Shown here: piece by piece, positions 1 to 5,988 of the stretch | How the letters are laid out: each line of letters starts with the position of its first letter | Position numbering within the stretch: position 1 is the first letter of the stretch | NCBI GenBank assembly: GCA_001830645.1 | Contig: MIBM01000123.1 | Coordinates: 2,448-10,421 of the forward strand | From: Spirochaetes bacterium RIFOXYC1_FULL_54_7 | GTDB taxonomy: Bacteria > Spirochaetota > Spirochaetia > Treponematales > UBA12059 | DNA length: 7,974 bases | Direction of reading: 5' to 3' | Notes under the pieces: model-generated | What the model saw: only the letters and a program-made list of their open reading frames with translations | The model's database searches: none | What the model was told of the DNA's origin: nothing | Position numbers and translations under genes: made by a program

Positions 1-948
1 CGGGCAGCGGGACAGCCCTGCCTCAGGGCCGTGTACCGTGATGCCAGGCATCTCTTGAAGCCCTTCAATGATCAGCCGGGTAAGGCTGGCTTCGTGCGTG
101 CGGATGGCAGCCCTGCCCTGCTCTTCCAGCCAGCGCAAACCAGCCAGCAACCCCGCCAGACCAGGCCCGTTGTGGGTACCAGCCTCGAATCGGTCTGGCA
201 TGAACAGGGGGTGGTCCTCTGACTCCGACTTGCTGCCTGTGCCACCCCGCAAAAAGGGCTGGAAAGCCTCTATATCAAGCCCGGCGCCGAAGGCCAGGCC
301 TCCGGTACCGCCGGGGCCGAGCATGGCCTTGTGGCCGGTGAAGGCCAGTACGGCCCTGCCCAGCCGGTCCAGGTCGATGGGAAAGGCACCCGCGGTCTGG
401 GCGGCATCAACCAGGAGCACCGCACCGGCGCGCCCGGCTATGGCGGCTGCGTCGGGCAGGGGCAGCAGGGCGCCGGAGACGTTGGACCCATGGGTCACCG
501 CGATCATCTTCGTCGACCTTTGCCCTGCAAGACGCTCAAGCTCATCCAGCAGTACGGTGCCATCAGGAGCACAAGGAGCCCACTCGACTTCCACCCCACG
601 GGATGCAAGGTCCGCCAAGGGCCTGGCCATGGCATTGTGGGCATTGCCGTCCGCCACAACCCTGTCACCTGGCTTCAGGAAACCGTACATGGCCGTATTG
701 ATGGCAGCCGTGGCATTGTGGGCGAAGGCAACCCGAAGGGGATCTGCCATGCCCAGACAATTTGCCACGGCATCCCGGGTCTCAGCCAGGATACGCCCGG
801 CGGCAATGGACAGCCGGTGTCCCGAACGGCCGGGATTTCCCCCTGCTTCGTCCAGGAAACCGGCCATGGCCCTGGCGACGACCGGCGGTTTTGGCCAACT
901 GGTAGCCGCATTGTCTAGATAGACCACACGATCGCCGCCGAGTTCCAT
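1..948 (-). CDS. Class V aminotransferase, cysteine desulfurase / selenocysteine lyase-like (3' end beyond window)
   Basis: The frame is open from an ATG at 948 to the window edge, giving 316 residues with no stop, so the C-terminus is missing. It is a PLP enzyme of the NifS/SufS fold. The N-terminus VVYLDNAATSWPKPP is the family start motif. THGSNVSG lies at about 152-159. LLVDAAQTAG at about 178-187 carries the Asp181 expected to contact the PLP ring nitrogen and Gln184. FTGHK ends in Lys207, the expected Schiff-base lysine. FEAGTHN at about 254-260 is also typical. The catalytic Cys of desulfurases normally lies after residue 320 and so cannot be checked. The ATG follows the stop of the TusA-like gene directly (TAA then ATG, no spacer), which implies coupled translation. 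Known family: desulfurases of the E. faecalis EF2568 type are encoded next to selD in selenium clusters. Inferred role: releasing sulfur or selenium from cysteine or selenocysteine and passing it to the adjacent TusA-like carrier. The substrate preference is not visible in the sequence. Confidence 0.9.
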   Translation of the reverse strand, partial: MELGGDRVVYLDNAATSWPKPPVVARAMAGFLDEAGGNPGRSGHRLSIAAGRILAETRDAVANCLGMADPLRVAFAHNATAAINTAMYGFLKPGDRVVADGNAHNAMARPLADLASRGVEVEWAPCAPDGTVLLDELERLAGQRSTKMIAVTHGSNVSGALLPLPDAAAIAGRAGAVLLVDAAQTAGAFPIDLDRLGRAVLAFTGHKAMLGPGGTGGLAFGAGLDIEAFQPFLRGGTGSKSESEDHPLFMPDRFEAGTHNGPGLAGLLAGLRWLEEQGRAAIRTHEASLTRLIIEGLQEMPGITVHGPEAGLSRCP

Positions 949-1185
949 TTATGCCCCCTTTGGCCTGAAGGTTACGGCAAAGCCTCCGTCGTGCTCGGTT
1001 GATGATGAGTCAAGACCTTCCCTGACAGCCAGGCGGGACACATTGTCCCTGGCAGTCATGGTATCGACCAATACGCGGACCGGCTTTCCTTTGTTACGCA
1101 GCAAGGCCGACCTGGCCAGCATAACCGGCTCCGGACAGGCATAACCCCTTGCGTCTACTGTGGTTATTTCTTCTTTGTCACTCAT
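949..1185 (-). CDS. TusA/SirA-like sulfur or selenium carrier, short YedF-type protein
   Basis: This 78-residue protein is a single TusA/SirA domain. It opens with VDARGYACPEPV, and the family CPxP motif lies at residues 17-20. Cys17 is the expected persulfide or selenopersulfide carrier. A TARDNV segment near 44-49 fits the second conserved stretch of YedF proteins. The ATG at 1185 is preceded by GGAGG with a 7-nt spacer, a strong ribosome binding site. The gene lies 31 nt after the yedE-type gene and abuts the aminotransferase. Known family: selenium-associated YedF proteins are usually about 200 residues, with this domain followed by a DsrE-like domain. Here only the first domain is present, and no DsrE-like partner is seen next to it. 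Inferred role: relay of selenium or sulfur between the desulfurase, the transporter and SelD. Confidence 0.88.
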   Translation of the reverse strand: MSDKEEITTVDARGYACPEPVMLARSALLRNKGKPVRVLVDTMTARDNVSRLAVREGLDSSSTEHDGGFAVTFRPKGA

Positions 1186-1216
1186 GATAATTCCTCCATA
1201 TTCAGGGTGTCCAGAT

Positions 1217-2320
1217 TCAGGCTGCCCGCTCGCGGAATCCCAGGCCTATGAGAACCACGAGACCCAGACCGATCAGCACCGCCATCGGCCCATAGGGTGA
1301 AGGGCCCGCTGCCGTGCTGGCCAGATTGAAATTGTGCGAGAATCCGGCACCAACCAGCATGCCCATGACAAAGACGCCGGCATCACCGTCACCCTCGCCG
1401 GACAGGAAAAGCTGCCGACCCGGACAGCCACCGGCCAGGGTAAAGGCCAATCCGGCCAGTACCATTCCGCCGAAGTTCCACAAACCGTCGGTGTGGGCCA
1501 CCGGCTGGCCTGTGAAACCGGGGTTGAAGCGGCCGAGAACCAGGTTGGTCAGGAAGGCAAATAGAGCCAGGGACAAGAGTCCCATCAGCAGATGGGGGTC
1601 CCGGAACAGCACCACGTCACGGACCGCCCCTATGGTACAGAAGCGGCTCCGCTGGGCAAGAAAACCGACGATGAGACCTGCTATCACTGAAATTACGATA
1701 GGGGCAGCCATGGAGCCAGGGCCGGTGGCGCTGCGGAAGATGGGCCCTACCGCAAGCCCTTCAGCGTTCCTGCCAAACAGCGGCCCGATGATCACCAAGG
1801 CCAGGAGGCCGATGGACAGCAAGGGCACGACCAGGCCCAGAGCCCGGGGGGCAGGATAATTACGCCCGAGGCTGTAGCCGCGTTTGAGGAACACAATGCC
1901 TGCAAAGATGCCAGTGAAGAGTCCCAGGAGCCCGAAAATGGCGTTCCAGTCTCCCCCAGCCAGCCTGAGCCAGGCCCGCCAGGGGCAGCCGAGGAAAACC
2001 AGGGCACCTATCATGGACAGGGCGCCCAGGACAAAGCGGACCAGTGGAGCAGAACCTGTGCGCGGCTTCCATTCCCTGGCAACAAGAGCGGCCAGGAAGC
2101 TGCCAAGGATAAAAGCGGGAATTTCAGGTCGCAGGTACTGCACCACCGCGGCCCTGTGCAGGCCAAGACCTCCGGCTATGTCCCTTACAAAACAGGCCAC
2201 ACAAATACCCATGTTTACGGGATTGCCGAACTGGACCAGCAGGGCGGCCAGTACGCCGATGATGGCTCCCACAAGTATGATACCCGGACGGGTACCAAGA
2301 AAGCTCAGTAGTTTCTTCAT
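1217..2320 (-). CDS. yedE: YedE-type putative selenium transporter (YeeE/YedE membrane family)
   Basis: This is a 367-residue, very hydrophobic protein with about nine or ten membrane spans, roughly at 12-31, 66-82, 95-110, 126-146, 160-182, 205-223, 243-262, 283-297, 313-326 and 342-361. Conserved cysteine motifs suit a chalcogen transporter: NMGICVACFVRD (Cys40, Cys43), LGCPWR (Cys112), RFCTIGAVRD (Cys228) and GGCPGRQ (Cys299). GCP-type motifs also occur in the related thiosulfate importer TsuA/YeeE. The start is the ATG at 2320, because GAGGAG lies 6 nt upstream and the protein then begins MKKLLSF before the first span. An upstream in-frame ATG at 2437 would add 39 atypical residues and overlap selD. 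The gap to selD is 64 nt. The selD-YedE-YedF arrangement matches the selenium-associated YedE subfamily rather than general thiosulfate transporters. Import of selenium is inferred from context. The exact chemical form is unknown. Confidence 0.88.
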   Translation of the reverse strand: MKKLLSFLGTRPGIILVGAIIGVLAALLVQFGNPVNMGICVACFVRDIAGGLGLHRAAVVQYLRPEIPAFILGSFLAALVAREWKPRTGSAPLVRFVLGALSMIGALVFLGCPWRAWLRLAGGDWNAIFGLLGLFTGIFAGIVFLKRGYSLGRNYPAPRALGLVVPLLSIGLLALVIIGPLFGRNAEGLAVGPIFRSATGPGSMAAPIVISVIAGLIVGFLAQRSRFCTIGAVRDVVLFRDPHLLMGLLSLALFAFLTNLVLGRFNPGFTGQPVAHTDGLWNFGGMVLAGLAFTLAGGCPGRQLFLSGEGDGDAGVFVMGMLVGAGFSHNFNLASTAAGPSPYGPMAVLIGLGLVVLIGLGFRERAA

Positions 2321-2343
2321 CCATCTCTCCTCGGTCAGGTAAA

Positions 2344-2367
2344 ACGGCGAGCTCCTGCCCGCGCCGT
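2344..2367 (-). terminator. Weak hairpin with short T-run between selD and yedE
   Basis: In the selD-yedE gap the minus strand contains ACGGCG and CGCCGT arms (6 bp, 12-nt loop) followed by TTTT and then the yedE ribosome binding site. It resembles a weak intrinsic terminator or attenuator that could lower yedE expression relative to selD. The T-run is short and the loop is long, so it may do nothing. Confidence 0.25.
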
Positions 2368-2384
2368 CCCGAGGGAGGCAAAGG

Positions 2385-3464
2385 CTAGGAGCCCACCGGA
2401 CGGGTCCCGCTGGCCACATACATGGCCGGCCCGTCACTTTTTCCTACAACATCGCCCACGATGGCGGCATCCATGCCGGCATCCAGCAGGGCAGCCAGAC
2501 AGGCCCGGGCCTGTTCAGGTGGGATGGCAGCCAGAAGGCCGCCTGAAGTCTCGGGCACAAAGTACAACGCCCTGAAGGCTTCATCCAGATTGGGGTCAAA
2601 GCCAATCTTTGGCCCGTAAAAAGACCGGTTGCGCTTCGCGCCGCCAGGCAGTTGACCAGCTCCAGCCAGATCTGCCGCCCCAGGCAGGTACGGCAGGCTA
2701 TCAGCGTAGATCCGCAGCCCAACGCTACCCTTGTCAGCCAACTCCAGAGCATGGCCGGCAAAAGAAAAACCGGTAACGTCCGTACAGGCTCTTGCCCCAT
2801 GGGATCGGACAACTTCCAGGGCATCCCGGTTCAGCCGCTTCATCGAAGCCACCGCTCCCGCAAGAACCTCCGGGGGACAGACCCCCTCCTTGGCTGCCGT
2901 GGTGATGGCACCGGTGCCAAGGGGCTTGGTCAGCACCAGCACATCCCCGTGCAAGGCACCGGATTTGAGCAGGACCTGATCAGGCCGGGCGAGGCCGACC
3001 ACAGCCATGCCGAACTTGGGCTCGATGTCCGTAACCGTGTGTCCGCCGCCCACCGCACAGCCTGCCTCTGCCGCCTTCTCGGCTCCGCCGCGGATTATCT
3101 CCTGGATCACCTCCATAGGCAGATCCGGTGGGAAGGCAGCCAGATTCAGGGCCAGCACGGGTTGCCCACCAGTGGCATACACGTCTGACAGGGCATTGGC
3201 CGCAGCTATCGCGCCGAAGTCGTAGGGGTCATCCACCACGGGAGTAAAAAAATCGACGGTAAAGACCAGGACTTGCCCGTCGTTGAGCCGGTACACCGCG
3301 GCATCGTCACCCTCGGCCAGTCCCGCAAGAAGGGAGGGGGCACGATCAGCTGGTACGAGCATAGCCAAAGGACGCAGAACCTGCGCCAGGGCCTCAGGGC
3401 CCATTTTGGCCGCTCACCCAGCCGCTGAGCACAAGGCCGTCAGTCTGATGCGGTCATCTGTCAT
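2385..3464 (-). CDS. selD: Selenophosphate synthetase SelD, itself a selenoprotein (in-frame UGA = Sec17)
   Basis: SelD makes selenophosphate from selenide and ATP in the cytoplasm, the selenium donor for Sec-tRNA and other selenium uses. Read from the ATG at 3464, with TGA as selenocysteine, it is 359 residues. The N-terminus has LTALCSAAGUAAKMGP, where U17 and Lys20 fall at the positions of E. coli Cys17 and Lys20, both known to be needed for activity. Further family motifs follow: DDAAVY (Asp53-54), TVDFFTPVVDDPYDFG (Asp71), AANALSDVYATGG (Asn90, Asp94), GGGHT (139-143), KPLGTG (180-185) and TDVTGFSFAGHALE (Asp230). E. coli Cys19 is replaced by Ala. The ATG at 3464 has AGGAGG 4-5 nt upstream, whereas Met21 (3404), the first Met after the TGA, has no comparable site and would delete the active-site loop. 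The gene heads the selenium cluster. Sec decoding is inferred from alignment and the downstream RNA fold. Confidence 0.95.
3357..3415 (-). promoter_or_regulatory. Candidate bacterial SECIS element in selD mRNA
   Basis: The RNA starting at the UGA can fold into a long hairpin inside the coding region. A basal GAGC/GCUC pairing (3412-3415 with 3357-3360) is followed by GGCCAAA/UUUGGCU (3405-3411 with 3363-3369, one G-U). An apical stem GGCGCAG-GUU-CUGCGUC lies at 3371-3387 (7 bp, one G-U, GUU loop). The tip GCAGGUUCUGC differs by one inserted U from my recollection of the E. coli fdhF SECIS tip, GCAGGUCUGC, where the GU of the loop is recognised by SelB. The apical stem begins about 27 nt after the UGA, within the usual bacterial range. 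An asymmetric 17-nt internal loop on the 5' side is unusual. The fold was derived by eye. Confidence 0.75.
3414..3416 (-). other. Selenocysteine codon (UGA) at SelD position 17
   Basis: The plus-strand bases tca read as TGA on the coding strand, in frame with both the ATG at 3464 and the rest of selD. The flanking peptide aligns without gaps to the catalytic loop of E. coli SelD, and the TGA sits exactly at the catalytic cysteine. Sec at this position is known in other SelD proteins, for example Haemophilus influenzae. Confidence 0.92.
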
Positions 3465-3474
3465 ATTCCCTCCT
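3465..3474 (-). promoter_or_regulatory. Ribosome binding site that fixes the selD start
   Basis: AGGAGGG lies just upstream of the ATG at 3464, with a spacer of about 4 nt after AGGAGG. It supports initiation upstream of the in-frame TGA rather than at Met21. Confidence 0.8.
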
Positions 3475-3478
3475 TTCC

Positions 3479-3490
3479 GGGCACCTGCCC
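3479..3490 (-). promoter_or_regulatory. Small hairpin with AGGU loop next to the selD ribosome binding site
   Basis: The leader contains GGGCAGGTGCCC, a 4-bp GGGC/GCCC stem with an AGGU loop, ending about 4 nt before the AGGAGG. It shares the GCAGGU core with the tip of the coding-region SECIS candidate. It may affect ribosome access or simply be chance. No regulator is identified. Confidence 0.3.
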
Positions 3491-3503
3491 AATCATTATG
3501 AAT

Positions 3504-3524
3504 TGTGGAACCTATCGCTCCACA
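3504..3524 (-). promoter_or_regulatory. Inverted repeat at the predicted 5' end of the selD transcript
   Basis: On the transcript, UGUGGAG and UUCCACA can form a 7-bp stem (one G-U) with a 7-nt loop. It begins within a few bases of the start point expected from the promoter at 3532-3560, so it could be a stabilising 5' hairpin, or in DNA form an operator overlapping the start site. Which of these applies cannot be told. Confidence 0.35.
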
Positions 3525-3531
3525 GAGACAC

Positions 3532-3560
3532 ATCCTACAGTACGGATGACTCTGGGTCAA
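3532..3560 (-). promoter_or_regulatory. Sigma70-type promoter for selD and the selenium cluster
   Basis: A -35 box TTGACC (3555-3560) and a -10 box TAGGAT (3532-3537) are separated by exactly 17 nt. They match the TTGACA/TATAAT consensus at 5 of 6 and 4 of 6 positions. The predicted start near 3525 leaves a leader of about 60 nt before the selD ATG. It is the best promoter-like match I found in the window and lies in the 124-nt gap after the HD gene. Confidence 0.65.
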
Positions 3561-3582
3561 ATAAAAATCACTTCGAGTGCCA
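3559..3582 (-). terminator. Possible weak terminator after the HD-domain gene
   Basis: Just after the stop of the HD gene the minus strand has a short CACT-CGA-AGTG hairpin followed by ATTTTTATTT. The stem can be lengthened by AAT/ATT pairs with a GG bulge. The stem is short, so this is only a plausible transcript end. It overlaps the -35 box of the selD promoter by a base or two. Confidence 0.35.
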
Positions 3583-3588
3583 TTCGAG

Positions 3589-4836
3589 CTATCGCTTCGA
3601 AGGGCTTAGAGCCTCTGATACCAGAGACCCGGCCAGAGCAGGCTCAACATCGCAGAAGACCCGCATGACCCGCAGGGAACCCGAGAAACCCTTGACCACC
3701 GCCGGGCGGAACACAGTAGCGGAATCCCCGAAAGGTCTGCCGGTGCCAACCACAGTCATGCCTGTCTCGAAAGACAGGGGTTCAGGCAGATCCATGACCA
3801 CCTGGACCGGCCTGCCAGACTTTCTGGAAAGGGCTTCGGCCAGCTCGCGCTCGAAAGCCGGACGGGTAACCAGGTGGGCAGCCTTGCGCTGCTGGCTGGA
3901 GGCCTCGTCAAAAGGAGCCTCATAGCAGCAAGCCATCAGGTTCCCGTCAAATACCGCCTGTATGAGCCCGTCGGGGTCACGGTCAGGTCGGGACATGAGG
4001 GCGTAGAAGCCGGCATCATCCAGACCATACAAGGCCGACGAATCCAGGCTGCCCGCATGCAGGGCTGCTATGACTGCCTTCTTGACCATTGCAGTGGCTG
4101 AGCGGACCATCTTGTGCCAGTACACGGCCTTGTACATCTGGTACTTGGAGAAGAGCACGCCCTCCACTCCCATGACGCCGCGTTCGTCCACCCCGGGATT
4201 GCCGTCCTTGTCCAGCATGATGTGACGCAGTATGAACTCCGTGTCCTGGACGCCATACGGAACGCCGCAGGCCCAGGCGTCGCGGTTAAGGTAATCCAGC
4301 TTGTCAGGGTCCAGCACCCCTGACAGCAGCTTGCGGTACAGGCCGGTGCCTGCCCCCAGCGGCTCAAGGTGCATGTCCACAATGGCAGCCACCTGGGCTG
4401 GATCGGCTCCTGCCTGGCTTATTGCCTCTGCCATGTTCCCCGTGAGCACCCTGGCTGTCAGGACCTCGTGCTCGTCCAGAGGAAGTTCCTTCAGGGAATG
4501 GGCGTAGGGAAAGTGGCCAATGTCATGGCAGAGGGCCGCGATCAGGAAGGCTCTGGCACCCTCCGGAGTAATCAGCCCGGAAGCCGCGCCGGGAGCTATG
4601 GCCTTGAGCACCTTGAGGGCCATGGAATACACGCCTATGGAGTGGGCGCGCCGGGTGTGGGTAGCCCCGGGGTAGACCAGATGGGTAGGTCCAAGCTGCA
4701 TGATCCTGGACAGCTTCACAAAGTCCGGGCTGGATAGTATGCCCTTGAACTCCCCGGGCAGCATGATGGTGCCCCAGAGAGGGTCACGTACGGGCTCGGT
4801 GAAGACTATGTCCAGATGATGTAAAATGCTGTCCAT
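3589..4836 (-). CDS. HD-domain phosphohydrolase, SAMHD1/dGTPase-like
   Basis: This 415-residue soluble protein is a metal-dependent HD phosphohydrolase. The N-terminal half contains the dGTPase-like signature: SRIMQLGPTHLVYPGATHTRRAHSIGVY at about 43-70 (His65), ALCHDIGHFPYAHS at about 101-114 (His104-Asp105), and LDPDKLDYLNRD at about 175-186. Asp178 and Tyr182 there correspond to the metal-binding Asp and nucleotide-site Tyr of SAMHD1. All four H...HD...D ligands are present, so an active enzyme is expected. Known family: relatives (COG1078) hydrolyse dNTPs or related phosphoesters; the substrate here is not evident. The C-terminal 150 residues show no motif I recognise. The ATG at 4836 has CAGGAG 8 nt upstream. 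The gene is flanked by gaps of 84 nt upstream and 124 nt downstream, so it may be its own transcription unit. No functional tie to either neighbouring cluster is seen. Confidence 0.88.
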   Translation of the reverse strand: MDSILHHLDIVFTEPVRDPLWGTIMLPGEFKGILSSPDFVKLSRIMQLGPTHLVYPGATHTRRAHSIGVYSMALKVLKAIAPGAASGLITPEGARAFLIAALCHDIGHFPYAHSLKELPLDEHEVLTARVLTGNMAEAISQAGADPAQVAAIVDMHLEPLGAGTGLYRKLLSGVLDPDKLDYLNRDAWACGVPYGVQDTEFILRHIMLDKDGNPGVDERGVMGVEGVLFSKYQMYKAVYWHKMVRSATAMVKKAVIAALHAGSLDSSALYGLDDAGFYALMSRPDRDPDGLIQAVFDGNLMACCYEAPFDEASSQQRKAAHLVTRPAFERELAEALSRKSGRPVQVVMDLPEPLSFETGMTVVGTGRPFGDSATVFRPAVVKGFSGSLRVMRVFCDVEPALAGSLVSEALSPSKR

Positions 4837-4920
4837 AATGGTAGCTCCTGCCTATGCCAGACTAAAAAAAGGTTCACGATGAAAAATGAAATTAATATTT
4901 ACAACCACCTTGTTTAACCT

Positions 4921-5988
4921 TCATGTGCCCTCAGTCAGTTTCCTTCTTACTAGAGTGCGGCCTTTTGTGCTTAACCGGTATTTCTGGCGCTTGCTGCGTA
5001 GTGAATCAGGCAGAGTTGGTTCCATCAAACCTAGATCTTCGCATAGCCGCGCCAGAGCCTTTTTGAAATTACCTGTCCGCATTGTGTACCCCAAGGCAGT
5101 CAGAAGCTCGTTGGCACTTTGTGCCCCCCCTCGGCAGGCCTCAAGGATGGCGATTTCAGTGGGTGTCAGATCATGGGCCTCGTCATGGGCCTCGTCATGG
5201 GCCTCGTCATGGGCCTCTATCTTTTGTTTAAGCCGGGGGAAACACCCGAAGTAATATTCCCATAGGTTTTCCTGCTCCTCAAGGCGATAGGTATAGCGCT
5301 GCTGGGAATCTGTATACGAGGTACCGGGAATCTCCAGTAGGTCTATGCGGAAATCAGGAAAATATTTCTCAATGGCCTCCCGTTTGCCCAGCATCAGGAG
5401 TCCGGCATAGGTGCACCCTTCACCGTCCAATATTCGCAATTTCTGTAAAAACTCGACTTCGCTGAAGCGGTTGTACCCTGCATCAGGATTGAAGCGGGCC
5501 ATGTAGTCCCGGTAGCGTTCCAGTGAAGGGGCATATATAGCACCACGGGAACTCCCCGGAGCTACAGTAGAGCTGCGGGTACCAAAGGCTCGGTCCCGGA
5601 GCATGTCATCTATTTCTGCGGCGGTGGCTTTTTGATCCGCACTGCCCCGGCGTATATAGGTATTGCTCCGGGTATTGAAGTAGACGGGCTTCTGCGCATG
5701 GGGTGGAATATAAAAGGCCAGTACTTTCCTGCGGTCAAAGTCAAAGTATTCCTGTCTGGTTGGTACAAAGACATTGAACTTGGCTCCCCGCAAGGTGCCT
5801 AGAAAGTCTTGTTCCAGTTTTTCGGTATTGCCGACACCGGTTATTTCATAATTGGAACCAGTCTGGCTCACCCCTAGGACCAGCCACCCTCCGTTGGTAT
5901 TGGCAAAAGCCGACACTGTTTCCCATACCGATTTGGGTAGTTCTCCCTGGGGCGAATAGATACTACCTATTTTCAACTTACCAATCAA
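4921..5988 (-). CDS. AlbA_2 (Schlafen-type) domain protein with C-terminal winged helix; putative regulator
   Basis: This 355-residue protein starts at TTG (5988), overlapping the surE stop as TTGA. An in-frame TAG two codons upstream rules out an earlier start. Residues 16-40 (ELPKSVWETVSAFANTNGG and on) and 107-126 (NTYIRRGS, then ATAAEI) match the AlbA_2 domain, formerly called AAA_4 or divergent AAA. A middle region follows, then EAHD repeated four times (258-273). A likely winged-helix domain covers about 274-345 (LTPTEIAILEACRGGAQSAN). Relatives are putative DNA- or RNA-binding transcription regulators with unclear ligands. The family usually begins with a Glu-x-x-x-x-Glu-Phe-Lys type segment about 15-20 residues before ELP, which is not recognisable here, so the domain may be truncated or diverged. 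By eye the gene is more AT-rich than its neighbours, suggesting separate acquisition. The overlap with surE suggests coupled translation. The target is unknown. Confidence 0.8.
   Translation of the reverse strand: MIGKLKIGSIYSPQGELPKSVWETVSAFANTNGGWLVLGVSQTGSNYEITGVGNTEKLEQDFLGTLRGAKFNVFVPTRQEYFDFDRRKVLAFYIPPHAQKPVYFNTRSNTYIRRGSADQKATAAEIDDMLRDRAFGTRSSTVAPGSSRGAIYAPSLERYRDYMARFNPDAGYNRFSEVEFLQKLRILDGEGCTYAGLLMLGKREAIEKYFPDFRIDLLEIPGTSYTDSQQRYTYRLEEQENLWEYYFGCFPRLKQKIEAHDEAHDEAHDEAHDLTPTEIAILEACRGGAQSANELLTALGYTMRTGNFKKALARLCEDLGLMEPTLPDSLRSKRQKYRLSTKGRTLVRRKLTEGT
5172..5219 (-). repeat. Four tandem 12-bp units coding EAHD
   Basis: The 12-bp unit catgggcctcgt (plus strand) occurs at 5172-5183, 5184-5195 and 5196-5207. 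A fourth copy, at 5208-5219, differs in its last two bases. The unit length is a multiple of three, so gain or loss of copies would change a linker length without breaking the frame. The linker joins the middle region to the predicted winged helix. Confidence 0.95.

Noticed and set aside
68..922. Long plus-strand frame of 284 codons opposite the aminotransferase gene
   Set aside because: It is an antisense shadow in GC-rich coding DNA. Its composition is rich in Ser, Arg, Pro and Ala with no recognisable domain, while the minus frame has clear PLP-enzyme motifs.
1314..1859. Plus-strand frame of 181 codons opposite the yedE-type gene
   Set aside because: It is the low-complexity Lys/Arg/Pro/Thr-rich complement of a membrane protein gene, with no convincing ribosome binding site or family match.
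1217..2437. Longer yedE-type protein from the ATG at 2437
   Set aside because: The extra 39 residues are not membrane-protein-like and overlap the end of selD. The ATG at 2320 has a strong ribosome binding site.
2444..2824. Minus-strand 126-codon frame inside selD
   Set aside because: It is an out-of-frame shadow within a well-conserved gene.
2385..3404. selD starting at Met21 (339 residues)
   Set aside because: It lacks the catalytic loop and a good ribosome binding site. The frame continues upstream through a TGA to a well-placed ATG at 3464 with matching SelD sequence.
3414..3416. The TGA as a nonsense mutation making selD a pseudogene
   Set aside because: The stop falls exactly at a residue known to be Sec in other SelD proteins, the rest of the gene is intact, and a SECIS-like fold follows.
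4864..4921. Terminator between the AlbA_2 gene and the HD gene
   Set aside because: A run of seven T follows AACC on the minus strand, and an AAGGTT/AACCTT pairing exists, but the loop is about 41 nt and no compact GC-rich stem was found. The stretch is AT-rich, and I could not define a convincing promoter there either.
5172..5219. Possible CRISPR array
   Set aside because: The units are 12 bp, directly abutting without spacers, and lie in frame inside a gene.
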